Positions 39,744-47,966 of a DNA stretch of 64,000 bases are shown here, piece by piece. The notes below the pieces were generated by a model. That model did no database searches, was not told where the DNA came from, and was given only the letters and a program-made list of their open reading frames with translations. The stretch is from positions 124,001-188,000 of the forward strand of contig NZ_CP133038.1 in NCBI RefSeq assembly GCF_033060595.1, given 5' to 3'. The position numbers and the translations under genes are program-made. This stretch comes from Pyramidobacter sp. YE332. Its GTDB lineage: Bacteria; Synergistota; Synergistia; Synergistales; Dethiosulfovibrionaceae. Every line of letters begins with the position of its first letter. Position 1 is the first letter of the stretch.

Positions 39744-40229
39744 ATGGAAACACTCATGGCCCCATGGAGGTACACGTACCTCAACTCCGCCAAAAGCGAC
39801 GGCAAGAGCTGTATCTTCTGCGATTTCCCCACCGACGGCAGCGACGACAGAAAGCACTTCATCGTCTTTCGCGGCACACACTGCTTTGTGATTCTCAACG
39901 CCTACCCTTACAGCTCGGGGCATCTGATGGTCATCCCCTACCGCCACACGACCGACCTGAGCTCTTTCACCCCCGAAGAATCCCTCGAGTTCCACGATCT
40001 GATCGCCCGCGCCATCGAATCTCTTAAAGGCGCGTTTCATCCCGACGGTTTCAACGTCGGCATCAACATCGGCGCGGCGGCCGGCGCCGGCATCGACACC
40101 CATATCCACTGTCACGTCGTGCCGCGCTGGAACGGCGACAGCAACTTCATGGGCGCGATCGGCGACGTCAAAGTCGTCCCCATCTCCCTTGAAGAGACCT
40201 GGGAACGCTGCTGCTCGTGCTGGCGCTAG
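39744..40229 (+). CDS. HIT-family nucleotide hydrolase/transferase
   Basis: This 161-residue protein has the histidine-triad motif HIHCHVVPRWNGD (~113-125) and the zinc-binding-type N-terminal CIFC pair (~26), typical of the Ap4A-phosphorylase-like HIT branch. Other features are APWRYTYL at the start and SSGHLMVIPYRH (~60). The last codons (WERCCSCWR) look unlike family ends, and the gene overlaps the next one by 13 bp; a slipped frame would join the two. The ribosome site AAGAGGAAAG supports the start. Confidence 0.88.
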   Translation: METLMAPWRYTYLNSAKSDGKSCIFCDFPTDGSDDRKHFIVFRGTHCFVILNAYPYSSGHLMVIPYRHTTDLSSFTPEESLEFHDLIARAIESLKGAFHPDGFNVGINIGAAAGAGIDTHIHCHVVPRWNGDSNFMGAIGDVKVVPISLEETWERCCSCWR

Positions 40230-40888
40230 ATCGGCCCTGCCGTCGTCCCGCGGCCCCCGCCGTTTACAGCTTCAAGGAAAAGCGCAGCGAGTTCATCGCC
40301 GCCCTCTTCCCCGCCGCCGCGGGCGACGAAGCCCGTGCCACGCTGGAATCCGTGCGCAAGGAACATCACGGCGCCGCGCACAACTGCCCGGCATGGCGCG
40401 CCGGCTATCCCGACGTGGAAGAGTTCTGCTCCGACGACGGCGAACCGGGCGGCACCGCCGGACGGCCGATCCTTGGTGCCTTGCAGAAAGCCGGATTGTT
40501 CAACGCAGTCCTCGTCGTCACCCGCTATTTCGGCGGCGTCAAGCTCGGCGTGCGCGGCCTCATCGACGCCTACGGCGCCGCTGCGGCCGGCGTCATCGAG
40601 CGCGCCGGCGTCGAAACGGCCCTGCCCTTCAAAGAGCTGGAACTGCGCTGCGGCTACGAACATCTGGCCGCCCTCAGCCGCGCCGTCAAAAGCGCCGGCG
40701 TCGCCGAAAACCGCCTGCGTACCGCCTACGGAACGGACATCACCCTCACCCTGCTCGTCGCTCCCGCGCTCGAAGAACGCCTGCGCTCCCTGCTCGACAG
40801 CTACGAAGGGCGCCAACTGCTCGCCGCGCCGCCGCTCTGGGGAAAAAGCTACGTGCTCGCGGCGGAAAACCAAGCCGGCGGATCATGA
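40217..40888 (+). CDS. YigZ/IMPACT-family protein (UPF0029)
   Basis: This 223-residue protein of the widely conserved YigZ family has EFIAALFP (~28), HNCPAWRAG (~54), DDGEPGGTAGRPIL (~75) and VTRYFGGVKLGVRGLIDAYG (~97), the family's core ribosome- or RNA-binding-like fold, followed by a ferredoxin-like C-terminal domain. The start is uncertain: I used GTG 40217, which overlaps the HIT gene and lacks a strong ribosome site. Function is poorly known; some relatives regulate translation or act as peptidases. Confidence 0.85.
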   Translation: MLALDRPCRRPAAPAVYSFKEKRSEFIAALFPAAAGDEARATLESVRKEHHGAAHNCPAWRAGYPDVEEFCSDDGEPGGTAGRPILGALQKAGLFNAVLVVTRYFGGVKLGVRGLIDAYGAAAAGVIERAGVETALPFKELELRCGYEHLAALSRAVKSAGVAENRLRTAYGTDITLTLLVAPALEERLRSLLDSYEGRQLLAAPPLWGKSYVLAAENQAGGS

Positions 40889-40906
40889 AAAAACTCGACA
40901 GAAAAA

Positions 40907-40951
40907 ACGTTTGGGCAGGATAAGCGACGACCGTCTATCCTGCCCAAACGT
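40907..40951 (+). terminator. Terminator after yigZ-like gene
   Basis: ACGTTTGGGCAGGATA pairs perfectly with TATCCTGCCCAAACGT over 16 bp, 18 bp after the stop codon. The T-run is weak. Confidence 0.7.
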
Positions 40952-40978
40952 CTGTCTTGGGGACGACGAACACAAAAA

Positions 40979-41004
40979 TCCGGGCTTTCACGCGAAAGCC
41001 CGGA
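40979..41004 (-). terminator. Terminator after APC permease
   Basis: TCCGGGCTTTC and GAAAGCCCGGA form an 11-bp stem with a 4-base loop, followed by TTTTTGTG on the minus strand. Confidence 0.85.
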
Positions 41005-41051
41005 CAACGAAAAATCTTCTCTGAAATTACAGACAAAAGACGAGAACCGTT

Positions 41052-42412
41052 TTATTCTTTGCCGATATCATCCGGCGTAAGGACGCGCATCTGATAGCCG
41101 CAGACGCGCCGGTGCGCGGCGGCGAGAGCGTAGACGACCGCTCCAAGGGCGAAGAAAAGCCCCAACGAGACGTATCCGCCGCGGTCCAGCTCCATGCACG
41201 CGCCGATGATCAGCCAGACGGAAATGAGCATACCGACGCCGAAGACGAAGTTCCCGCCCGGGGCCCTGAACGGACGCTTCCATTCGGGGTGCAGCTTCCT
41301 GAGACGTATCACGTCAAGGCAGGAAATAAAGTAGACGATGCCCGCGGCGATGCTGGAGATCGCGTAGATATACTGCACCCAGTTGTCGCCGCTGAAGTAG
41401 CAGAAGAACAGCGAAAACAGATACACGACGACGTTGGCCCAAAACGGCTGCCCGTAGCGGTTCACCTTCATGAACACTTTCGGCAGCTGATTCAGCTGGG
41501 AAGCGCCGTACAGCACGCGCGCGCTGGAAGTCCAGAACCCCATCAACGTCGTAAAGGCGTGCATCAGCCCGGACACAATGGCCAGAACGGCAAGGATGCC
41601 GGGCAGGCCGAAACGGGCGATCAGCTCGGGTTCGGGCATGTTCATGGCCGCGATTTCCTTCCAGGGCGCCATGCCGCCCATGGCGAGGACGACAAAGCTG
41701 TACAGCAGCGCGGGAATGAAAAGGGCGGATAAAATGACCTTCCACAGCTTGGAAGCGGGGAAGTTGGCTTCCTCGACCAGCGTCGGCGTCATTTCGAAAC
41801 CGATGAACTTCAGCGAGAACACGGCCATGGCGATGAAGATCCCGTAGCCCCTTTGGGGAAGAACCCCTGGTGCAGGCGGATATTGTCGAAGCTCCAGTGC
41901 CCGCTCAGGAAGAACGACGTCGAGACGCCAAGCGAGATGACGATCATCGCGAAGAAAAAGATGTTGGAAAGCCGCCCGGTCAGGCTGATGTTGAAGTTGG
42001 AAAGCACGAACCACAGCGTGACGGACAGCATGGCGATGATCATCATCTGATCGTTCGTCAGCGGATAGAAGTGATTGATCGCCGTGCCGAAAATGAACGC
42101 CATCATCGGCGGCTCGACGACCTGGATCAGAAACATCATCCACTGCGTGGCGAAGCCGGCTTTGTTATTGTAAGCGTTGCACGTCCACACGTCGGTGCTG
42201 GCCGCGAAAGGCAGCATCGCCGACAGCTCGCCGAACGCCAGCCCCACGGGAACGAGCAGCAGCGCCAGCAGCGGGAACAGGAACGCCGCGCCGGCCCCCG
42301 TCGTCTGGAACCAGTAGGGCGCTTCCGCCAACCAGCCGCCGATCACGGCTCCAGAGGAAATCGCGACGACCTGGACAAAACTTAAACCCCTTTTCAGCCC
42401 GTTGTCTTTCAT
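41052..42412 (-). pseudogene. APC-family amino-acid permease, frameshifted
   Basis: The start ATG at 42412 follows GGGAGGAAG. The first ~190 codons read ISSGAVIGGWLAEAPYWFQT and further helices of an APC-superfamily permease, then the frame is lost at a GGGG run (minus strand, 41851-41848). In another frame the protein resumes at once with YGIFIAMAVFSLKFIGFEMT and continues to the stop at 41052. Adding one G restores a single ~453-residue permease. It may be a real frameshift or a base-call error. It sits 28 bp after the cysteine hydrolase gene, so the two form an operon opposite the PocR-type two-component system. Confidence 0.85.
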
Positions 42413-42439
42413 TTTTTCTTCCTCCCGCTTCAACAGAAT

Positions 42440-43129
42440 TTAAAGAGCGCCGATAAGCTCTTCCGTAGTGACGACGTGGCAGTAAATGTTGTTCAGTACG
42501 GAAAGTTCGTGTTCCTGGATCTCCCTGGTCGACGCGGCGCAAGCGTCTTCGATCAGCCAAACCTTGAAGCTCTCGTCGGCAAGGCTGCGCACCGTTCCGG
42601 AAACGCACTGATCCGTCAAAACGCCGGTGACGACCACCGTATCGATGCCGCAGTTATGAAGCATCAGACGCAGAGAAGTCCCCGTCAGGGCGCTGTCGGT
42701 CGTCTTCATGACGACCAGCTCGTTTTTGGCGGGCTTCAGAGGCTCGACGATTTCGGCGGAAGGCATGCCGGGAAGCAGAAGCAGTTCGTTGTACCCGGTC
42801 GCTTTTTGATCGAGAGAACGTTCGCGCCCGCTCTCGAGCTGACCGGTGATGCGCGCGTGGGAAACAAACATGTTCCTTTCCCTGAAAGCGGCCAGCAGTT
42901 TTTGATTGTTCGGGACGACTTCTCTTTCGACCCGGTCGTAAAAGCAGCCCCATTTGGCATAGTAGGCTTTTTCACGCTCGGACGAGTTCTCGTCCAACTT
43001 CGGACGAGTGAGGAAATGATACTGCATATCGACGATGAGCAGCGCCGTCCTGTCCCGGTCGATCTCGATACCGCAGTAGTCGTCGTCCAGCTCATAGTAG
43101 AAAGAACAGTACCGATCGTTCACCTTCAT
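42440..43129 (-). CDS. Isochorismatase-like cysteine hydrolase
   Basis: This 229-residue hydrolase has the family triad: Asp in TALLIVDMQYHFL (~34), Lys in VVMKTTDSALTGT (~141) and Cys in VTGVLTDQCVSGTVRSLADE (~174). Relatives hydrolyse nicotinamide, ureido compounds, N-carbamoyl amines or isochorismate. An N-terminal ~27-residue extension (acidic, Tyr-rich) is present. Co-directional with an amino-acid permease and divergent from a sensor kinase/regulator pair, it probably degrades an imported amide controlled by that pair. Confidence 0.9.
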   Translation of the reverse strand: MKVNDRYCSFYYELDDDYCGIEIDRDRTALLIVDMQYHFLTRPKLDENSSEREKAYYAKWGCFYDRVEREVVPNNQKLLAAFRERNMFVSHARITGQLESGRERSLDQKATGYNELLLLPGMPSAEIVEPLKPAKNELVVMKTTDSALTGTSLRLMLHNCGIDTVVVTGVLTDQCVSGTVRSLADESFKVWLIEDACAASTREIQEHELSVLNNIYCHVVTTEELIGAL

Positions 43130-43290
43130 AAGAATCCCTCCAATAAAAAGATATGTTAAGATAGCACCATTATCAGCAAATACCTCGTTTCTGACAATTC
43201 ATGAAAGCGACTTTCCATCGTCAAAAAAAGTTATATGCTCACTATTTTGCAATAAAAATCCACAAATTTGCGACAGAAAGGCAAGAAGAG

Positions 43291-44355
43291 ATGCATACCG
43301 TACTGATTGCTGAAGATGAGATGATCGAGCGGGAATTTCTCGTAAATTTATTGAACCGCCTCGAAGATTTTCACGTCGTCGCGGAGGCCGGGGACGGGCG
43401 GACCGCCGTCGAATTGGCCTTTCTGCATCGTCCCGACGTCGCGTTTCTCGATATCCGCATGCCGCTGCTGGACGGCCTGGCCGCGGCGGGAAAGATCAAA
43501 AAAGCTTTGCCTCAAACGTTTATCGTGCTGAATTCGGCGTTTGCCGAATTCAAGTACGCGCAGCAAGGCATCGACTGCGGCGTCGACGCCTATCTGCTGA
43601 AGCCCTCGTCGGAAAGCGAGATATTTTCCCTGCTGCGTTCCCGTTTTACGCCGCGGCCTCTTGAACGCGACGGTCAGGAGACGTTCCGCTCTCTTCTGGA
43701 CGCTTTTCCGACGGAAGCCGCCGAAAACTTCGCCCGAGCTTTGGAAACAAAGGACGGCGCGCTGTGCGAGAGCGTGCTGAGCGAGATCCGCGCTTCGCTT
43801 GGAAAGAACCTGAGTTTAAACGTTTATCGGCTGCACGTCCTCAACGTTCTGTTCGACGTCATGAAAGCGTGCCGTCTTGGCTCAGTTTCCATGAGCGCTG
43901 CTGATGAACGCCTGTGCGACCGGATCCTGACGCGCATTTCGCAGACGCCCACCATGCCGGAGATCGCCGATCTCGCCAATTCTTGCCTTGACAATATCCT
44001 TTCCGCCGTCAGAAGTTCTTTTCGCGATTCAGCCGCGCCGATACGGCGCATTGTGGAGTTCCTGGACGAACATTTCCGGGAAGACGTCGGCGCCGGCGAT
44101 TTGAAAGGACTCGTCTTTTTGAGCGAAGACTACGTCGAGAGGCTGTTTCGCAGGACTCAGCGCGTTTCGATCCAGCAGTACGTCAACGGAAAACGTCTTG
44201 CAGAAGCCGAACGGCTTCTGCTACAAAGCAGGATGACAATGCAGGAGATTTCGGAACGCTCAGGATTTCAAAACGTATCGACATTCTTTCGGAATTTCAA
44301 AAAGAAATACGGCCTGACGCCCGCCCGGTACAGAAAGGAAAAATACCGTGAGTGA
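43291..44355 (+). CDS. Response regulator, receiver plus AraC-type DNA-binding domain
   Basis: This is a 354-residue YesN-like regulator. Receiver residues are EDEMIE (~10), phospho-acceptor Asp54 in VAFLDIRMP, and the Lys in LLKPSSESE (~104). A poorly conserved middle region follows. The C-terminal AraC helix-turn-helix pair is LTPARYRK-closed, with EISERSGFQNVSTFFRNFKK near 320-340. The start ATG 43291 lies after AAGGCAAGAAGAG. The gene overlaps the kinase gene by 8 bp. It stands divergent to the cysteine hydrolase/permease operon with a 160-bp AT-rich promoter region between them, the likely target. Confidence 0.9.
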   Translation: MHTVLIAEDEMIEREFLVNLLNRLEDFHVVAEAGDGRTAVELAFLHRPDVAFLDIRMPLLDGLAAAGKIKKALPQTFIVLNSAFAEFKYAQQGIDCGVDAYLLKPSSESEIFSLLRSRFTPRPLERDGQETFRSLLDAFPTEAAENFARALETKDGALCESVLSEIRASLGKNLSLNVYRLHVLNVLFDVMKACRLGSVSMSAADERLCDRILTRISQTPTMPEIADLANSCLDNILSAVRSSFRDSAAPIRRIVEFLDEHFREDVGAGDLKGLVFLSEDYVERLFRRTQRVSIQQYVNGKRLAEAERLLLQSRMTMQEISERSGFQNVSTFFRNFKKKYGLTPARYRKEKYRE

Positions 44356-45574
44356 ACTTGCCGATCTTATCCCGGAAAAACTGCAGCGGGAACTGCAGGA
44401 GTCTTTCGCCTATGCGACGGGCTTCGGCGTCGTTTTCGTAGACAAGGAAGGGCGGCACATCGGCGAGGGAAGCAACTTCTCCCGTTTCTGCCGCGCCATC
44501 AACGCCGATCCGAAAGACGGGGCGCGCTGCCAGTGTTCGAACAAGAACGCCATCCGGATCGCGCTGAAAGAGGGGCGCCCCGGCATCTACATCTGCCACG
44601 CCGGCCTGGTCAACATCGAGATCCCACTGACGCTGGACGGCGAACTGATCGGCGCGATCACCGCCGGACAGGTCATTTGCGAAGGGAACCATCCTTTTCC
44701 TCAAGACGAGCAGGCGACCCGCCAACTGTGGCGCGAAAACGAGCTGTATGCGTCGTATTACCGCGAGATCCCCATTCTCAGCCTGAAGCAGATCCAGGAA
44801 ACGGCGCGCGCCCTGCAAAATTTTTCCAACTATATCCTTCAGCAAAAGTCCTACACGCAGATTCAGGAGCACGTCGGGCATCTGACGGACGAGCTGCTGA
44901 AAAACCAGAAAAAATTGATCAACCTTAAAAACCAGCTGGCCCTGGCCCGCTTCGAGGCTTTGCAGAAGCAGATCATGCCGCATTTCACGTTTAACGTCCT
45001 CAACTCGATTTCCAGACTCATGAGCATGAAAAAAAACGATCAGGCCCAAGAAATGCTGGAGTCGTTTTCGTCGATGCTCCGCTACGCTCTGTCCCGGCCG
45101 GCGGCCAAAGTGACGCTCAAACAGGAACTCGACTACATACGCCATTACCTGCGGATCCAGAGATACCGATTCGGTGAAAATCTGGCATATCATATTGATT
45201 GCGATAAAAAATCGGAGTCCTTGACGATCCCGTTTTTCAGCCTTCAGCCCTTTGTCGAAAACGCGCTTGAACACGGGATCCTGAACCCGACGCACAAATA
45301 TGGAGGCGAGTTGGATATCGTCTGCCGCGCCGGTATTTCGGCATACACGATCGAAATCCGCGACAGCGGAGCGGGCATGGACGAAAACACGCTCGGCGCC
45401 ATCCTGGAAGAACTGGCCTCGAAAAAACTTCCGCGCGGCGGCAAAATCCATATCGGCATGAACAACTGTTTTGAAAGGCTGCGAATGTTTTTCGGCGCGC
45501 GCTGCACGATCGCCGTCAAAAGCAGCCTCGGCTGCGGGACAACTATCGCGATCACCATAAAAAATAAGCGTTGA
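44348..45574 (+). CDS. Sensor histidine kinase with PocR ligand-sensing domain
   Basis: This 408-residue protein begins with a PocR-type sensory domain (about 10-150; TGFGVVFVDKEG, SNFSRFCRAI, RCQCSNKNAIRIALKEGRPG, YICHAGLVNIEIPL), a domain that binds small molecules such as diols or aromatics. A coiled linker leads to a LytS/YesM-type kinase: phospho-His in QKQIMPHFTFNVLNSI (~211), then the ATPase with PFFSLQPFVENALEHGI and DSGAGMD. No membrane span is seen, so it senses a cytoplasmic ligand. It starts with GTG 44348, overlapping the regulator. Confidence 0.9.
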   Translation: MSELADLIPEKLQRELQESFAYATGFGVVFVDKEGRHIGEGSNFSRFCRAINADPKDGARCQCSNKNAIRIALKEGRPGIYICHAGLVNIEIPLTLDGELIGAITAGQVICEGNHPFPQDEQATRQLWRENELYASYYREIPILSLKQIQETARALQNFSNYILQQKSYTQIQEHVGHLTDELLKNQKKLINLKNQLALARFEALQKQIMPHFTFNVLNSISRLMSMKKNDQAQEMLESFSSMLRYALSRPAAKVTLKQELDYIRHYLRIQRYRFGENLAYHIDCDKKSESLTIPFFSLQPFVENALEHGILNPTHKYGGELDIVCRAGISAYTIEIRDSGAGMDENTLGAILEELASKKLPRGGKIHIGMNNCFERLRMFFGARCTIAVKSSLGCGTTIAITIKNKR

Positions 45575-45576
45575 AC

Positions 45577-45627
45577 AAAAACAAGGGATGCGGCGAGTGA
45601 ATTGCGCTCGCCGCATCCCTTGTTTTT
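45577..45627 (+). terminator. Very strong terminator after sensor kinase
   Basis: A perfect 21-bp stem (45577-45597 with 45607-45627) includes ACAAGGGATGCGGCGAG and its complement and ends in TTTTT. It starts 3 bp after the kinase stop. Confidence 0.93.
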
Positions 45628-45696
45628 ACCATCAAAAAATCAGGAAAACTGTTTCCAAAAAACTCCGCTGCTGAGACAAAGAATCGCTATCGCCGT

Positions 45697-46211
45697 CTAT
45701 TCGCTCCAGACGCCGTAGCGCACTTTGCTTTCGTCCACGCCGCTGTAGGCTTCTTTATGCTCGGCGGCATAGCCCATCACGGTGATGCCGAGAACTTCTA
45801 CGCCGTCAGGTAGCTGCAAAAACTCGCGGACCGCCGGCTCCTTGGCAGCGCGGCGGTAGACGCCGTACCAGAGCGAGCCGAGCCCCAACGACCTGCAGGC
45901 GATCTGCATGTTCTCCATAGCGGCGGCTCCGTCTTCGATCCAGGCCAGGCCGCTGTCGTAACCGCGCAGATCGGCGAGGACGGCAATGCCCCACTGCCCT
46001 TCGCGGAAGGGATCTTTCTGCTGAACTTTTTCGGCCAGAGAACCCATCTGTTTTTTATCCAGCACGACAAAACGCACCGGCCGTTCCCCTTGGCGCTGGG
46101 AGCGGCGCAGGCGGCCGCGAGGACAAGTTTCATCGTCGATTCGCAGACCGATTCGTCGGTGTATCTGCGGACGCTGCGGCGAGCCATAATGTTCGTCAAA
46201 GTCTCATTCAT
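45697..46211 (-). pseudogene. Nitroreductase-family FMN oxidoreductase, frameshifted
   Basis: The start ATG 46211 (ribosome site GGAGGGTG) gives MNETLTNIMARRSVRRYTDE, the FMN-phosphate site of nitroreductases, up to AAPSAKG. There a GGGG run (46089-46086) loses the frame, and the continuation RPVRFVVLDKKQM to the C-terminus (EVLGITVMGYAAEHKE) lies in another frame. One extra G would yield SAKGERPVRFVV and a normal ~171-residue protein. Family members reduce nitro-compounds, quinones or flavins with NAD(P)H. Error versus real mutation cannot be told apart here. Confidence 0.87.
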
Positions 46212-46237
46212 GATGACACCCTCCAATACCATAGCAA

Positions 46238-46259
46238 TTACGTATTATTTTATACGTAA
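46238..46259. promoter_or_regulatory. Inverted repeat operator candidate at nitroreductase promoter
   Basis: TTACGTA (46238-46244) and TACGTAA (46253-46259) form a perfect 7-bp inverted repeat with 8 bp between. TATAAT on the minus strand at about 46263-46268 could be the -10 box, so a regulator bound here would overlap the promoter. Confidence 0.5.
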
Positions 46260-46376
46260 GCGTATTATAGCACAGGGATGAGGAGAATACAGCAAAAACG
46301 GAGTATACACTGCGCAAAAATTCCGACAAAAGACCTGACCGAAGCCGCTCCGGCGTCGAAAAACGTTTGTCGCCGA

Positions 46377-46392
46377 TGTTCCACGTGGAACA
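46377..46392. other. parS: parS centromere site 5
   Basis: TGTTCCACGTGGAACA, a perfect palindrome, lies between the nitroreductase promoter and the cysteine desulfurase terminator, about 11.6 kb left of dnaA's end and 7 kb right of parB. Confidence 0.92.
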
Positions 46393-46401
46393 TTCCTTAC
46401 G

Positions 46402-46433
46402 AAAAAATCCCTGCAAACAGTGTCTGCAGGGAT
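46402..46433 (-). terminator. Terminator after cysteine desulfurase
   Basis: ATCCCTGCA and TGCAGGGAT pair over 9 bp with a 9-base loop, followed on the minus strand by six T. Confidence 0.85.
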
Positions 46434-46458
46434 CGGAACGATCAGCTTTCCGGCACGT

Positions 46459-47651
46459 TCATTGCGCCGGCAGCTTTGGGGCGCGTACGGCCGCCAGTGA
46501 ATCGGCCAAGATCTGCAGCGCTTCGTCGACCTGAGCGGAGGTGTTGAAACAGCCCAAACTGAGGCGCAGCGCCCCCTGTGGAAAACAGCCCAGCGTCCGA
46601 TGCCCCACGGGCTGCACTGCAGGCCGGGACGCGTTTCCAGACCGCGGCTGCTGAGCTCGGCGGCGAGAATGCCGTTGTCCACGCCTTCGAAGTTGACGGC
46701 AAAGACGGACAATCGTTTTTTGTCGACCATTTCCGGCAGACCGTAAAGAATCAAACCGTCCAGCTTTTTCAATCCGGCAAGGAATCGGGAACCCAGCTCG
46801 TTCTCGTGGGCGCGGATGGCGTCGACGCCGCGCTCTTCGATCCATTTCAGCGCCGCGTTCAGACCGGCGATGCCCGGTAAGTTTCCCGTGCCGCTCTCGA
46901 AACGATCGGGCATGGCTTCCGGCTGCGTTTCCACGTGCGAGAAGCTGCCGGTGCCGCCTTCGACGAGCGGCTCGCAGAGGCGCGCAAACTCGGGCTGCCA
47001 GACGATGCCGCCCATGCCCTGCGGCCCCATCAACCCCTTGTGACCCGTAAAGCATAGCGCCGCCAGACCGAGCGCCGCGGCGTTCAGCGGTATCAGTCCG
47101 GCCGTCTGCGCCGTGTCGACGACAAGGCGCACGCTCCGCTCCCGGCAGACGGCGGCGAAAGCTTCGAGGTCCTGAACGGAACCGCAGACGTTGCTGCAAT
47201 GGCTGAGCACAACCAGATCGGCTTTTTTCGCGTCAAGCGCGGCCGCCAGTTTTTCGGGATCGAGATATCCCTGCCGGTCGCAGGGCAATATCTTCAGTTC
47301 GACGCCGTTCTTTTCCAGATGGCGCAATGGGCGCGTCACGGCATTGTGCTCCATGGAAGTGGTGACGGCACGCATGCCGGGCTTGAGAAAGCCCTTCAGC
47401 ACTATGTTGAGCGACTCGGTGACATTGGCCGTGAAGGTCACGTAAACCGGCGACGCGTTTTCGTAGCCGCCCAGCAGCCGCGCCACGCGTTCACGGCACT
47501 CCAGAACCAGATCCATGGTGCCGAGGTCGCGGGCCGAAGCGGTTCCCCGCCCCAGGTTGGCGCCGCCGGAACCGAGAAAGTCGCTCATGGCGCGGGCGAC
47601 GCAGTCCGGTTTTGGCCACGTGGTGGCCGCGTTGTTGAAATAGATCGACAT
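46459..47651 (-). pseudogene. Cysteine desulfurase/selenocysteine-lyase-like protein, frameshifted near the end
   Basis: This is an aminotransferase class-V enzyme: YFNNAATTWPKP at the start, SMEHNAVTRPL (~100), the PLP-Lys in CFTGHKGLMGPQGMGG (~205) and RFESGTGNLPG (~255). After GLETRPGLQCSP the frame is lost at a GGGG run (46606-46603); the next frame gives HRTLGCFPQGALRLSLGCFN, exactly the family's C-terminus, ending at 46459. One extra G restores ~398 residues. Most such enzymes remove sulfur or selenium from cysteine or selenocysteine. The missing part includes conserved active-site-lid residues, so activity depends on whether the slip is real. Confidence 0.88.
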
Positions 47652-47966
47652 GATTATTACCCCTTCCAGCGAATGATCGATAAACGGAAGCGAAGATAAA
47701 ACAACTGTCCGTCGGAATTTTTCGCTTCTTCAAATCAGATCGAATCAGATCGAAAAAGTTTTACTTATCATAATAAAAAGTTCTCGCAAGATCAATCTGA
47801 ATTATACACCAGATTTTTTCCTTCTCTCTCGATGCTTTCCCCATAAAAAATCTCGATTGTCGAGTTCTTGTGAACAACTCTTGCAACTCTCGTCCAATTG
47901 TGGATAATAAGACTGGATTATTCTTGAGTTCAGGAACGGTAAAACACAAAGTAGGAGTTTGTGACG
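47652..47966. promoter_or_regulatory. dnaA upstream region with DnaA box
   Basis: This gene-free 315 bp is AT-rich on its left side (47755-47830). A perfect DnaA box lies at 47899-47907 (TGTGGATAA), 60 bp before dnaA, consistent with autoregulation or an origin sub-element. No clear further boxes are seen. Confidence 0.6.
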
